In this document: positions 8,031 to 15,999 of the stretch, piece after piece
How the letters are laid out: the number at the start of each line of letters is the position of its first letter
Position numbering within the stretch: the stretch's first letter is position 1
From: Indolivaga alginatilytica
GTDB lineage: Bacteria; Bacteroidota; Bacteroidia; Bacteroidales; Dysgonomonadaceae
DNA length: 64,000 nucleotides
Direction: 5' to 3'
Assembly: GCF_003201355.1 (NCBI RefSeq)
Contig: NZ_QICL01000004.1
Span: forward strand, 124,001 to 188,000
Position numbers and translations under genes: made by a program
Notes under the pieces: generated by a model
Database searches by the model: none
What the model was told of the DNA's origin: nothing
The model's input: only the letters and a program-made list of their open reading frames with translations

Positions 8031-8141
8031 ATGAGCAGAAAACCCAATTCATTGCAGATAAATTTTTTGGGTATTTTTTTGGTAGTATTGGGGGGGATTT
8101 TTACCTGTTTGTTTTTTGTGATCGGAGTGTTAAAAACATAG
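8031..8141 (+). CDS. 36-residue membrane protein
   Basis: A short frame MSRKPNSLQINFLGIFLVVL then GGIFTCLFFVIGVLKT, with one or two hydrophobic segments over about residues 12-34. It lies 121 bases after the small terminase gene in the same direction and is followed 7 bases later by a second mini membrane protein. Small phage membrane peptides of this kind include holin-like and exclusion proteins; nothing decides between them here. Confidence 0.5.
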   Translation: MSRKPNSLQINFLGIFLVVLGGIFTCLFFVIGVLKT

Positions 8142-8148
8142 ATAAATT

Positions 8149-8247
8149 ATGATAGTGCGGATAGTCAATAAAATAACGATAATTGTGATTTCGGTTGTTT
8201 ACATCGCTTCATTACTTGTTTTATGGTTATCCGAGCGAATCTATTGA
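8149..8247 (+). CDS. 32-residue membrane protein
   Basis: MIVRIVNKITIIVISVVYIA followed by SLLVLWLSERIY: one predicted membrane helix over most of the length with basic residues at the N-terminal side. It is paired with the 36-residue membrane protein just upstream (7-base gap). Could be part of a two-peptide holin or a membrane anchor; the only evidence is hydrophobicity and spacing. Confidence 0.45.
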   Translation: MIVRIVNKITIIVISVVYIASLLVLWLSERIY

Positions 8248-8320
8248 AATATTCTCTTTATAAGATATATATAGTATGAAGTATTAATTTGTTGATATAC
8301 AGAAATGTAATCAATTATAA

Positions 8321-8361
8321 TATGCACGAATCGAGCATATATTGTCTACAAAACGTGCATA
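8321..8361. promoter_or_regulatory. inverted repeat upstream of the RepL-like gene
   Basis: TATGCACG (8321-8328) and CGTGCATA (8354-8361) are perfect 8-base arms separated by 25 bases, 14 bases before the RepL-like ATG. A nested TATGC/GCATA pair lies inside. The position suits an operator bound by the replication protein, or part of an origin. Confidence 0.5.
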
Positions 8362-8374
8362 CAATTATTAGGGT

Positions 8375-8845
8375 ATGAGTATTAGAGAGTTTAATGAGGA
8401 TAACCCATTTATTGAGAAGCTACAAGACATAAAGACTGGAACTAGGACTGCTATTTGTTCCAGAGGGAATATTGTTTCGATGGTGGACGATGATACTGGA
8501 GAGGTAAAAGGTCGGGGCTTTAATGCGGTAATCAGAGAGAAGCAATACGATTCGGAACGATTTGTAAAGATGTATGCGGCAGGACGAAAGGTATTGCCTA
8601 ATTTAAGTGTAGCGGCAACCCGAATACTCTGGTATATAGTAGACCACATGGGATATGATGATATGATAACGCTAAATATCACTAAGATAAAAAAGGAAAC
8701 AGGCTACAAAAGTAATGCTGCTATTTATAGGGCTATTTCGGAACTAAAGAATCATTGCGTCTTAGCTAATGCGTACCAAAATGGAATATATTATATCAAT
8801 CCTGCCATGTTTTATCGTGGTAATAGGTTGAAACTTCTAATCTAG
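8375..8845 (+). CDS. RepL-like plasmid replication initiator
   Basis: The 156-residue protein has a winged-helix C-terminal half: VLPNLSVAATRILWYIVDHM, ITKIKKETGYKSNAAIYRAI, SELKNHCVLANAYQNGIYYI, NPAMFYRGNR. That order (helix, TG/SxxxIYRAI recognition helix, wing, INPxxFxxGxR) is the pattern of the RepL family of plasmid initiators. The N-terminus contains TAICSRGNIVSMVDDDTGEV. The start codon follows an inverted repeat by 13 bases, as for self-regulated initiators. A replication gene of plasmid type in a phage genome suggests extrachromosomal maintenance. It could instead be a RepL-derived transcription regulator. Confidence 0.65.
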   Translation: MSIREFNEDNPFIEKLQDIKTGTRTAICSRGNIVSMVDDDTGEVKGRGFNAVIREKQYDSERFVKMYAAGRKVLPNLSVAATRILWYIVDHMGYDDMITLNITKIKKETGYKSNAAIYRAISELKNHCVLANAYQNGIYYINPAMFYRGNRLKLLI

Positions 8846-8996
8846 TTTTGATAAATAATTTATTTACTGGACAATGAATTATTTAACATATTTGTAGTAG
8901 TTTTGTCGAATGTGATGTTTGTGTATTTATAATGTTGTAACCCAATATTATATAATACAGGTTGATAGTTGTTACCATTGAATTAAAAATAATATT

Positions 8997-9851
8997 ATGA
9001 AAATTAGACTAAGTAAAGATTTTAAGGTTGAATTAAGTACATTAGTTCGATTTGAATGGAGAAAATACTATCCTGTATTAATAATACACGAAAGATTCGA
9101 GAAGATTATAAAATACACTATTTGGGCAATAATTATTATTACAATTCTAAGTTCATTATTAGTATTTCAGAATTGTATTTGTAGTTTAATTTTAGCTATA
9201 ACATTATTTTTATTGCAAAAGTTATTTGAGAAAACAATATTTGAATATACAACTGTTGTTTTTGCCCCACTTCCTGACTTTGCAATTGATAATACGCAGT
9301 GGCTTACTAATGCTTTTCTAATACCAACTAATGAGGATGACACTTATGACAAATCACTTCCCGCAACGTTCTCTATTTGCTTCCGAGACGAAAATTACGC
9401 AAAAAAAGTATTTGAATTATTTAAACAATGGAATTATGAAGAAGATAATGATACTGAAAATAATATTATAATATCTTTCGTAGTAGAGCCTAATGAAAAG
9501 TATTCAACATATATATATCAAAACCCTAGAAGAAAAAATCCTGATAAATATTTTGAAAAAGTAAAAGAAAAAAACAAATTGGAGAAATATGGAAAGCAAC
9601 AACAAAGATTCTTAGTAGGGTTTATTTTAGGTAAGAAATTAGATTTTAAAAATGGGATGCTTATAAAATTGTTTCTTGATTTTCAAGAGCAAAATAAACT
9701 ATTCAATTTTATGCCTTCTACGGAAATTACAGTAGATGGAAAAAAAGGAGTGAAATTTTTAAATACCTCAACAATAAACAAATATGGCTTTGAACTAAAA
9801 AAGAGAAACGAATTAACAAAAAAAGATTTTGAATATCATTATCCAATATAA
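8997..9851 (+). CDS. membrane-anchored protein, possible phage moron
   Basis: A 284-residue protein with two closely spaced membrane helices near residues 37-75 (IIKYTIWAIIIITILSSLLV, then CICSLILAITLFLLQKLF) and a large soluble C-terminal part with a Lys-rich stretch (YFEKVKEKNKLEKYGKQQQR). The gene is more AT-rich than its neighbours and stands alone between non-coding gaps, ended by two hairpins (9860, 9936). This independent, AT-rich arrangement is typical of accessory genes expressed from the prophage, e.g. superinfection exclusion. Function not known. Confidence 0.65.
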   Translation: MKIRLSKDFKVELSTLVRFEWRKYYPVLIIHERFEKIIKYTIWAIIIITILSSLLVFQNCICSLILAITLFLLQKLFEKTIFEYTTVVFAPLPDFAIDNTQWLTNAFLIPTNEDDTYDKSLPATFSICFRDENYAKKVFELFKQWNYEEDNDTENNIIISFVVEPNEKYSTYIYQNPRRKNPDKYFEKVKEKNKLEKYGKQQQRFLVGFILGKKLDFKNGMLIKLFLDFQEQNKLFNFMPSTEITVDGKKGVKFLNTSTINKYGFELKKRNELTKKDFEYHYPI

Positions 9852-9859
9852 ATAAAACA

Positions 9860-9881
9860 AGGGGAACATTTCTGTTCCCCT
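9860..9881. terminator. hairpin after the membrane-protein gene
   Basis: AGGGGAACA / TGTTCCCCT, nine perfect pairs around a TTTC loop, 9 bases after the stop. It lacks a T tract, so it is either a weak terminator or an mRNA-protecting 3' hairpin. Confidence 0.6.
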
Positions 9882-9935
9882 CTGGCACAACATCATAGTT
9901 GATTACGGATGCCTATGAATGTTGCCCTGTTGAAA

Positions 9936-9960
9936 GGTACTGATTAATCAGTGCCTTTTT
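9936..9960 (+). terminator. intrinsic terminator
   Basis: GGTACTGATTAATCAGTGCC hairpin (ACTGATTAATCAGT core palindrome) followed by TTTTT on the plus strand. Ends the transcript of the membrane protein at 8997-9851. Confidence 0.75.
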
Positions 9961-10082
9961 GTCGTCTCACGACGATAATTGAGTAATCAATTTTGTTCTC
10001 AGGTTAGCGAGATATTACAAATGTATTGTCCTTTACCTTATTTTTCTAATTTAGCAAGAGAGAGTTTTCGTAATTCCGAAAA

Positions 10083-10331
10083 CTATTGAAAACTCTGTAT
10101 TAATCGGGTCTTGGTATCAAATACTTTACCTTCCGGCAACCAAAAGCAATCTTCTAAAGTCGGGTTCTCTTTTTGTAAGCACCAATCTTTGACAAAGCAA
10201 TAGATTGTATTCTGCGTTTTATTGATTGATTGTGTTCTTACTCCGGCTACTTCCCGTTGTACGATATTTCCTGTTTTGGCATTAAGTACCCAGACTTTAT
10301 CGCCTTCTGCGAATTGTGTTTCGAGTGTCAT
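10083..10331 (-). CDS. 82-residue phage protein, unknown function
   Basis: MTLETQFAEGDKVWVLNAKT then NIVQREVAGVRTQSIN: the opening GDKVWVLN resembles the KOW/SH3-like beta barrels of small nucleic-acid or ribosome-associated proteins. No catalytic residues are recognisable. It follows the 131-residue gene by 9 bases and is cotranscribed with it. Function unknown. Confidence 0.6.
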   Translation of the reverse strand: MTLETQFAEGDKVWVLNAKTGNIVQREVAGVRTQSINKTQNTIYCFVKDWCLQKENPTLEDCFWLPEGKVFDTKTRLIQSFQ

Positions 10332-10340
10332 GTGTCGTAA

Positions 10341-10736
10341 TTAATTATTGGATTGGTATTTTTCTTTTTCTTCCATGATAATGGCTTGGTCTGCTTCTTC
10401 CGATATTGACTTTTGAGCTTGCATTATTCGGTCAACAGATGATTTGTAAGCCTGAATGATTTCTTCGATAAATATAGAATCGGGAACACCATTGCATACT
10501 GCATAATAAGCCGCAAATTCCAAGTGTAGGATGTTTTGACCTTCTTCTGTTTTAATCTCATTGGAAATCCAGATAAATAACGGATTATCTTCACGAAAGC
10601 TAATACTCCAATTGCCATTTACTGTTGTAATCTTAACAGACCGTAGTTTTTGTCCCTTCTCAAATTTGATAATAAAGTTGCCGATTTGCGTTGATTTATC
10701 ATTCTTACTTTTAAAGTTGTTTGGTTTGTTACTCAT
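10341..10736 (-). CDS. 131-residue phage protein, unknown function
   Basis: Basic, disordered N-terminus (MSNKPNNFKSKNDKSTQIGN) followed by a beta-rich part (SVKITTVNGNWSISFREDNP) and a long acidic helix at the C-terminus. No signal or membrane segment. The gene is divergent from the RuvC-like resolvase across about 100 bases that contain a palindromic operator, so the two may be co-regulated. Confidence 0.6.
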   Translation of the reverse strand: MSNKPNNFKSKNDKSTQIGNFIIKFEKGQKLRSVKITTVNGNWSISFREDNPLFIWISNEIKTEEGQNILHLEFAAYYAVCNGVPDSIFIEEIIQAYKSSVDRIMQAQKSISEEADQAIIMEEKEKYQSNN

Positions 10737-10817
10737 AGTGTAATTTTACTTAGTAATGTTATATAATTCGTCAATTCAAATGCTTGGTTACTATATAAAT
10801 GTAATAAAAAAAAGGCA

Positions 10818-10862
10818 GTTATCCAAATTTGGATATTGACAGAAAAACAGCTATATTTATAT
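10818..10862 (+). promoter_or_regulatory. promoter with overlapping palindromic operator
   Basis: ATCCAAATTTGGAT (10821-10834) is a perfect 14-base palindrome. Its TTTG serves as a -33 element, followed 20 bases later by TATATTTA as a -7 element. A repressor bound to the palindrome would cover the promoter of the RuvC-like gene. Confidence 0.6.
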
Positions 10863-10883
10863 AGACTTAACACAAACTATACG

Positions 10884-11378
10884 TTGAAAATACGAGCCGC
10901 TTTTGATGTCGGCAAGGATGGGGCTTTTGTGGTTTTTCGGGATGAAAAGCCAATAGAGAAAACCGTGATGCCGACAGTTGGGAATCAGATAGATTTGACC
11001 CTAATACGTGATATACTCAGGAAATACGATTGCGAAAACATTCATGTAGTCATTGAAGATGTACATGCGATTTTCGGTGCGGCGGCGAAATCGACTTTTA
11101 ACTTCGGCTGGTCGCTGGGAATACTGGAGGGAATGCTTGCGGGGATGGGAATACCTTACACAAAAGTAGCCCCGAAGGTATGGCAGAAAGAAATGTGGCA
11201 AGGGGTTTCGCCTGTTTATAAATCGGGTAAGGCGATAGATACTAAGGCTACTTCTTTGATAGCGGCAAAAAGATTATTCCCGAACGAGGATTTAAGAAAA
11301 TCAGGAAGGGCAACATTACCGCATGACGGGATTGTTGATGCTTTGTTGATGGCTGAGTATTGTCGGAGAAAGTTTTGA
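10884..11378 (+). CDS. RuvC-like Holliday-junction resolvase
   Basis: A phage-type resolvase of the RNase H fold that cuts branched DNA before packaging or during recombination. From the TTG at 10884 the 164-residue product has the four acidic catalytic positions expected: D8 in AFDVGKDG, E58 in VVIEDVHA, and D148 and D152 in PHDGIVDALLMAEY, with STFNFGWSLG between. I prefer TTG at 10884 to the in-frame TTG at 10836. The former follows TTAACACAAACT, the leader seen before most late genes here, while the latter lies inside the promoter. Its location near DUF1064 and terminase genes fits a processing role. Confidence 0.8.
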   Translation: MKIRAAFDVGKDGAFVVFRDEKPIEKTVMPTVGNQIDLTLIRDILRKYDCENIHVVIEDVHAIFGAAAKSTFNFGWSLGILEGMLAGMGIPYTKVAPKVWQKEMWQGVSPVYKSGKAIDTKATSLIAAKRLFPNEDLRKSGRATLPHDGIVDALLMAEYCRRKF

Positions 11379-11380
11379 GA

Positions 11381-11665
11381 TCATAGCTTACTAAGGTCAT
11401 CTGATATTCGGCACAAATCTTCAAATTCGATAAAAGATAAAGAACATTGTGCATCCTGATTTACTAAAATAAGGTTGTCATTTTTCTTTACTAATACTAT
11501 TTCGTCAAATTTAGGATATATATTTTTTATCTTTAAACAATTTTCGTCACAAAACTCAGATTTTACACCTCTTTCCCGAATCAACTTCCGCAAACATTCT
11601 ACAACATTTATATAAAGTTCAGCATTAGTGTCAGTAAACGAGTTATAATTACAATCAGTTTCCAT
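11381..11665 (-). CDS. 94-residue protein, unknown function
   Basis: METDCNYNSFTDTNAELYIN, then a basic helix (VECLRKLIRERGVKSEF) and a beta-rich end with LVNQDAQCSLSFIEFEDLCR. It is convergent with the resolvase, ending 2 bases beyond its stop. No family recognised; composition and length suit a small phage protein. Confidence 0.55.
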   Translation of the reverse strand: METDCNYNSFTDTNAELYINVVECLRKLIRERGVKSEFCDENCLKIKNIYPKFDEIVLVKKNDNLILVNQDAQCSLSFIEFEDLCRISDDLSKL

Positions 11666-11722
11666 TTTTAATATTTTAATTTACTGCGAAGATAATGGAA
11701 ATCATTTAATACTTGCAATTTC

Positions 11723-12232
11723 TTATTTCTTTACTAAGTATGAGACTAAATTGAAAAGTACTACTGTTTTGAAGTAGCTAAATTTCAGGCTAATATCAAC
11801 GGTTGCAGTTCCAATACGTTCAATATAATTATCATAATATTCGTTTGTGATTATTGTATCTAGGTTATTTACAAACGGTAAGCCTGTAATACTACACATT
11901 TCCTCATAGGACATTTTTTCAACTGTTTTCTTGTCATATCCTTTATCTGCCAATACTTTAGCGGTATTTATGGATTCATCCCATAAAGCCTTGTTTGTTT
12001 GTTCTAATTCACTGGGTGTTTTAGATATTGATACAAGTAAAACTCCTAATATATTCTTAATAATATTTGAGTTGACTGTGGATTTACCTGTTTCAAAATC
12101 TGAGATTGTTGCCTCCCTGACTCCTATTTTTTCGGCTAACTGTTTTTGTGTCATTCCTAATTCTTCCCTTCTCTCCCGAAGAATTGTGTGCAACTCTTTC
12201 ACTGCTAAATCTGTCGTCATATTCTTTTTCAT
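11723..12232 (-). CDS. XRE-family repressor
   Basis: A DNA-binding regulator with a lambda-type helix-turn-helix at residues 28-50 (TQKQLAEKIGVREATISDFE). The start is placed at the ATG at 12232 (MKKNMTTDLAVKELHTIL); an 18-residue upstream extension would cover the operator-promoter region. The C-terminal 100 residues have no peptidase signature, so induction by RecA cleavage is not expected. Two TTACGC-N4-GCGTA(A/T) sites (12261, 12305) lie upstream, one overlapping its promoter, which suggests autoregulation. It may govern the early or lysogenic state together with two other repressor-like genes in the window (49252, 53750). Confidence 0.8.
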   Translation of the reverse strand: MKKNMTTDLAVKELHTILRERREELGMTQKQLAEKIGVREATISDFETGKSTVNSNIIKNILGVLLVSISKTPSELEQTNKALWDESINTAKVLADKGYDKKTVEKMSYEEMCSITGLPFVNNLDTIITNEYYDNYIERIGTATVDISLKFSYFKTVVLFNLVSYLVKK

Positions 12233-12260
12233 AATATTATATTTAAAATTTTCTGTAAAC

Positions 12261-12320
12261 TTACGCAATAGCGTATGAAAAAACAATAGTAAATATGTTA
12301 AATATTACGCATAAGCGTAA
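12261..12320. promoter_or_regulatory. two palindromic repressor operators
   Basis: TTACGC-AATA-GCGTAT (12261-12276) and TTACGC-ATAA-GCGTAA (12305-12320) share arms and a 4-base centre. The first overlaps a -7-like TAAGTTTA on the minus strand; the second lies within the last codons of the DUF1064-like gene. Both are upstream of the XRE repressor and are best read as its binding sites. Confidence 0.7.
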
Positions 12321-12732
12321 GTTTGTTTTCTATTATAACGATATTATGTAAATACCGCATGAGTTTGCGTTTAATGATATAGGTGGGGTCTTTGTATTCC
12401 TTATCGGTTCTGACTACTTCTACCCTCAACTTTCCGTGTTTATTACGGTAGGTAAAGTTAGCTTCAAACGTGACAGGGCTTTCGGCTGTCACTTTCTTCT
12501 TTCGGGTTTTCGTTTTGGTTTTCAATACTACACGCTCGTATTTATATACTTTGACCGCTTCGATCAATGTAAATGAAACCCGCCTTTGAAGGTCGGAGAT
12601 TAGCCCTTTGGCTTGCATTTCGAGTAGAACAGCGTACCTTTCGGCTTCGGCTTGGGAAACGAAACTACCTAAGTGGTTGGTATATTTTATCTTCTTATCG
12701 GAGGTAATCAGTTTTGTTTTTACGGGTTTCAT
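12298..12732 (-). CDS. DUF1064-family phage nuclease-like protein
   Basis: A 144-residue basic protein with the family layout: GSFVSQAEAERYAVLLEMQA (helix with the E-A-E-R pattern), KGLISDLQRRVSFTLIEAV, FEANFTYRNKHGKLRVEVVR and TYIIKRKLMRYLHN. DUF1064 proteins are short restriction-endonuclease-fold proteins, thought to act on branched or foreign DNA. The usual Asp-Phe before Tyr is here FEANFTY, so an expected acidic residue may be altered. Operator 12305-12320 is embedded in its C-terminal codons. It follows the MuF-like gene by 9 bases at the end of the packaging operon. Confidence 0.75.
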   Translation of the reverse strand: MKPVKTKLITSDKKIKYTNHLGSFVSQAEAERYAVLLEMQAKGLISDLQRRVSFTLIEAVKVYKYERVVLKTKTKTRKKKVTAESPVTFEANFTYRNKHGKLRVEVVRTDKEYKDPTYIIKRKLMRYLHNIVIIENKLTLMRNI

Positions 12733-12741
12733 ATCGGTATT

Positions 12742-13563
12742 TTAAATTATATCTGTATTGTAAACGGGTATCAAAATACAGCAACATCTTACATGGTAGC
12801 CTGAGAAAAATTCGTCTTTGGAATGAAATACGCCTACATTGTCGTCACATATTGTACAGGGGTAAGCACTTCCCCGAATGGTGTACCAACCGATAATTTC
12901 GGGTTTTGTGAGCCAGATACTATTGAGTGTATTATTATAAGCGTGAAAAATAGTCTGCTGCTCCAGACGGACAAGGTTGTCGAAGGATGAAATGTATATT
13001 CCCGAACCGAATGTTATTCCTTTGCTTAAAATGCGTTCTGCTTTAAAGCCCTGTTTTCTAAATGCGTCTAAGAGTAAGGGGGATTTATAGGGTGATTTGA
13101 ACCAAGTAAGGTAATCGCTGAGAACCTGTGTCCGGCTCATGCCTTTTGCCAATCCTGCTGCGATATAGGCTTCGATTTCATAACTCATATTTGAGACGTA
13201 TCGGTTTATCCTTTCTTGAAGGGTCTGCCCTGCTATGACAGAGCCTAGAAACAAAAGCAGAAACTTGTCTGATTTTTCTTCCGCTTCCTTTTCGTGTGCA
13301 AGTGTGTCTGCATATTTGCATCTTGTATAAATGATATTGAATATCTCTTTTCTGATTTCGTCATTTATAGATGAAACTTTTTCGTCCAGTTCTGAATTTG
13401 CCGAGAATTGAAAAGATTTACCCAAATAAGCATATACAAAGGCTTGGTCTATGAGCTTTCTTGTGTATCGCTGAATAATGGCTTTCAGGTCGGCATCGGA
13501 AAGAGCCATCTGGTCGATAACTCTTTCCATATACTTGATTGCTTCGGCTTGTCCCTTCCTCAT
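12742..13563 (-). CDS. MuF/SPP1 gp7-like minor head protein
   Basis: A portal-associated head protein that enters the procapsid with the portal. The 273-residue sequence has a helical N-terminus and central QTLQERINRYVSNMSYEIEA. It ends in the family hallmark: SAYPCTICDDNVGVF, then SGYHVRCCCILIPV, i.e. CxxC followed by HxxCxC, a metal-binding knuckle. It overlaps the portal stop by 4 bases (13560-13563), so translation is coupled. Length is normal for the MuF domain alone, with no toxin extension. Confidence 0.85.
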   Translation of the reverse strand: MRKGQAEAIKYMERVIDQMALSDADLKAIIQRYTRKLIDQAFVYAYLGKSFQFSANSELDEKVSSINDEIRKEIFNIIYTRCKYADTLAHEKEAEEKSDKFLLLFLGSVIAGQTLQERINRYVSNMSYEIEAYIAAGLAKGMSRTQVLSDYLTWFKSPYKSPLLLDAFRKQGFKAERILSKGITFGSGIYISSFDNLVRLEQQTIFHAYNNTLNSIWLTKPEIIGWYTIRGSAYPCTICDDNVGVFHSKDEFFSGYHVRCCCILIPVYNTDII

Positions 13564-15101
13564 TCTGCTGCTATCTTACGTTGGGTATTCGTTTTATTCA
13601 TACCGTCATAAGGTTGCTGCATAGCGAGTGCTTCCCTTTCGTCTTTTTGTTCCTGCTCCTTCTGCTTTTTGAGGCGGTTCTGCTCGTCTGCTGCTGAGTA
13701 GACCGATACTTCGGATGCGGTTTCTTTTGAAGTAAAGCCCGATGTTACACCCATAACTAAGTTATTGGTAATCTCGTTATCGTTTTGGTGAACGTAGATG
13801 GATATATCGCCTCTGAGGTCTAGTTTTTTGAAATCGGAAACGGAATTGCCTTCTTCCATTGCATAGCCTTCTTTGAAAAGGGATATGATAGTATCGAACG
13901 ACTTATTGTAAAAGTTTTTATCGTTTAATCCCTGTTCTATGGCTGGTGAATACATAATCTTTATAGTCACGCCGGGTAAATCTCCTGCGGGTGTTTCGGG
14001 GGGTAGTACGGTAAAGCTCCCCATCAGTATATATTTGAGGGTTTCTTTGAGTTGGAGTTCGAAGGAACTACTGGCATCTGCTCTCTCCATAAATTTTGCA
14101 TCCCCTTCCTCATTATTGAATAACAATGCTCTGGCTTGTCCCGCCAAAGTGCCTTGAACCTCAACATCGCCTTTAATTATCATTATACGAAAGGCATAGG
14201 CTTTGTTATTTTCGAATAGCTGTGACAGGGCAAGTTCGAGTTTGTCGATCAAATCCTGAACGGCAGACCAACATGCACCATCTTCATTTTTAAGGTAAAC
14301 GATTGGCATAGTTGTGAAGCCATGCGGTACGGGTGCATCTACGACGAACCAACCTTCTGTATCTGGAGTGTCTGATAAAGTCGGGAGGAAAGTCTTAGTG
14401 TCCCATACAATTGATTTTCCTGCTTTGGAATCCGTTGAATAAGAAAGCAATGTGCAATATTTTCCGTCCCAGACTTCCATATAAGGTACGTCCTCATTTC
14501 GCTCGAAGTCGTAGGCGGTGAAGCTGCGACCAAACAGACGGAGCTTGCCTTTGGCATCGAATACAGGGTGTAATCCGTCGCCTTTGAGAAATGAGAAAAC
14601 ACGATACGCAAACTGCTTGTTTTCCATGTAGGCACAGAATGCGGCATCGCCACAGGCTTTGACCGACTGGCAAAAATCGAACTTGGCGGTTTCCATATTC
14701 CGTTTATCCCAGCCTTGCTTGAACTTCATAAAGGTTTCGGCTTCGGAATCTGAGGGGTTGAGATTGTGATGTATGAATTTGATTTTGTCGCCGCAAAGGT
14801 GTGTGAGGTGTTTTTCGAGTATGACTTTCTGTAAGGGTACTGCGACTCTCTCGATGGGGACTTCTACTAGGCGTTTTTTACCTGTGGGTTCGCCGTTCCC
14901 ATCTAGGATAGGCATTTCTTTTTTTATATCTTCGTAGTATGTAGGGTCGTTGATCTTATGTCCGTCAGGGTCTAGTTCTGCTAGGAACTCTGCCTGATAG
15001 ACTTCCCTTCGGAATAGTTTTTTCGATTGAAAGCCACGATTGGGAAGGTTGCGGTAGAATCGTTCCCGTTGGTTATAGATTTGGTCTGAGGTTATTGGCA
15101 T
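13560..15101 (-). CDS. portal protein
   Basis: The dodecameric portal forms the DNA channel at one capsid vertex and docks the terminase. The 513-residue protein follows the SPP1 gp6-like pattern. It has an N-terminal wing (KLFRREVYQAEFLAELDPDG), a beta-rich clip/stem region, SAVQDLIDKLELALSQLFEN as the long helix, and a Gln/Lys-rich C-terminus (NRLKKQKEQEQKDEREALAM). Its gene lies between the MuF-like protein and, after one inserted gene, the large terminase, the canonical order. An AACACACACAC-type leader precedes the ATG. Confidence 0.85.
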   Translation of the reverse strand: MPITSDQIYNQRERFYRNLPNRGFQSKKLFRREVYQAEFLAELDPDGHKINDPTYYEDIKKEMPILDGNGEPTGKKRLVEVPIERVAVPLQKVILEKHLTHLCGDKIKFIHHNLNPSDSEAETFMKFKQGWDKRNMETAKFDFCQSVKACGDAAFCAYMENKQFAYRVFSFLKGDGLHPVFDAKGKLRLFGRSFTAYDFERNEDVPYMEVWDGKYCTLLSYSTDSKAGKSIVWDTKTFLPTLSDTPDTEGWFVVDAPVPHGFTTMPIVYLKNEDGACWSAVQDLIDKLELALSQLFENNKAYAFRIMIIKGDVEVQGTLAGQARALLFNNEEGDAKFMERADASSSFELQLKETLKYILMGSFTVLPPETPAGDLPGVTIKIMYSPAIEQGLNDKNFYNKSFDTIISLFKEGYAMEEGNSVSDFKKLDLRGDISIYVHQNDNEITNNLVMGVTSGFTSKETASEVSVYSAADEQNRLKKQKEQEQKDEREALAMQQPYDGMNKTNTQRKIAAE

Positions 15102-15127
15102 GGGGTTGTGTATTGTTTGTGTGTGTG

Positions 15128-15976
15128 TTAGTCAAATTTTATTTTGTGTTGTTGAATGTTCCGTGCTTTAAATTCGTCCATACTCAATTTTGAACACCAC
15201 CATTCAAATATCAAATCGACATCTCTATTAAGTTTTGTAGCATAATATGGGTTTGATTCTACAAGATTGGCGATGGCTCGTTTATAGGCTTTTTCTACTT
15301 TCGGAAACATTTTTCTATCTCTTGCTATTCCTTTTTTATTAGACATGGGACACATAATGCAACCGATTCTGGTATATCCCATATCATAAAGTTCACAGTG
15401 CGGCAAGCCTCTAAATTTGAGGAAATCCCATACATCTTTATCACTCCATTCAAGAATTGGAGAAAGCATGATTTTGTCTTTCCCTTTGATACATGAAACC
15501 TCAGTTTCCTTATGAATTACAAACTGGTCGAATGATCCTGAGTATTTATAACCCGATAGTTCCAGTTCATTTCTTTTAGACCTTCTTACACTCTCGGCTT
15601 TTCTAATGCCGAGTATAGTTACCGTACCCGCACCTGATTGCTCTTTGAGTAAATCACAGCACCATCGGATTATTCGTGTTGGTAAGCATTTCTTTTTAGG
15701 TATGAGTTTATAAATACTTTCTTTGGGTCGGTGGAGTATAACGTCAGGGTAATATTTGCGAACAAACTTTATTACCTGCGGCGGGTCAACCGAAGTAAGA
15801 TTCATGTGTGCCTGAAATTTTACTCCTGCCATTTTTGCTAGTTCATAAATTACTTGCGAGTCTTTACCTCCAGAGAATGCCAAATAAAAACCATCTTCCG
15901 AATCATACTTTAATGCTAATTTTTCAGCTTTCTTTATCAGACTGATTGAATATTCAATCTTGTGTTTTAAGTTCAT
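15128..15976 (-). CDS. PAPS reductase/DndC-like PP-loop enzyme
   Basis: An adenylating enzyme of the PAPS-reductase superfamily. The PP-loop SGGKDS is at residues 35-40. Two cysteine pairs follow (IRWCCDLLKE near 105 and IGCIMCPMSN near 210), as in sulfur-handling members such as DndC that bind an iron-sulfur cluster. PTRIIRWCC and GIRKAESVRRSK match the substrate-side motifs of the family. Stand-alone genes of this type occur in many phages; DNA or tRNA thiolation and other modification are proposed roles. No other dnd gene is visible. It is inserted between large terminase and portal, 23 bases after the former. ACTTAACACAAA precedes its ATG. Confidence 0.75.
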   Translation of the reverse strand: MNLKHKIEYSISLIKKAEKLALKYDSEDGFYLAFSGGKDSQVIYELAKMAGVKFQAHMNLTSVDPPQVIKFVRKYYPDVILHRPKESIYKLIPKKKCLPTRIIRWCCDLLKEQSGAGTVTILGIRKAESVRRSKRNELELSGYKYSGSFDQFVIHKETEVSCIKGKDKIMLSPILEWSDKDVWDFLKFRGLPHCELYDMGYTRIGCIMCPMSNKKGIARDRKMFPKVEKAYKRAIANLVESNPYYATKLNRDVDLIFEWWCSKLSMDEFKARNIQQHKIKFD

Positions 15977-15999
15977 TTTGTGTTAAGTATTGTGTGTGT

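Noticed and set aside
10836-10883. TTG at 10836 as the start of the RuvC-like gene
   Set aside because: It lies in the promoter region and would be transcribed only from further upstream; TTG at 10884 follows the common leader.
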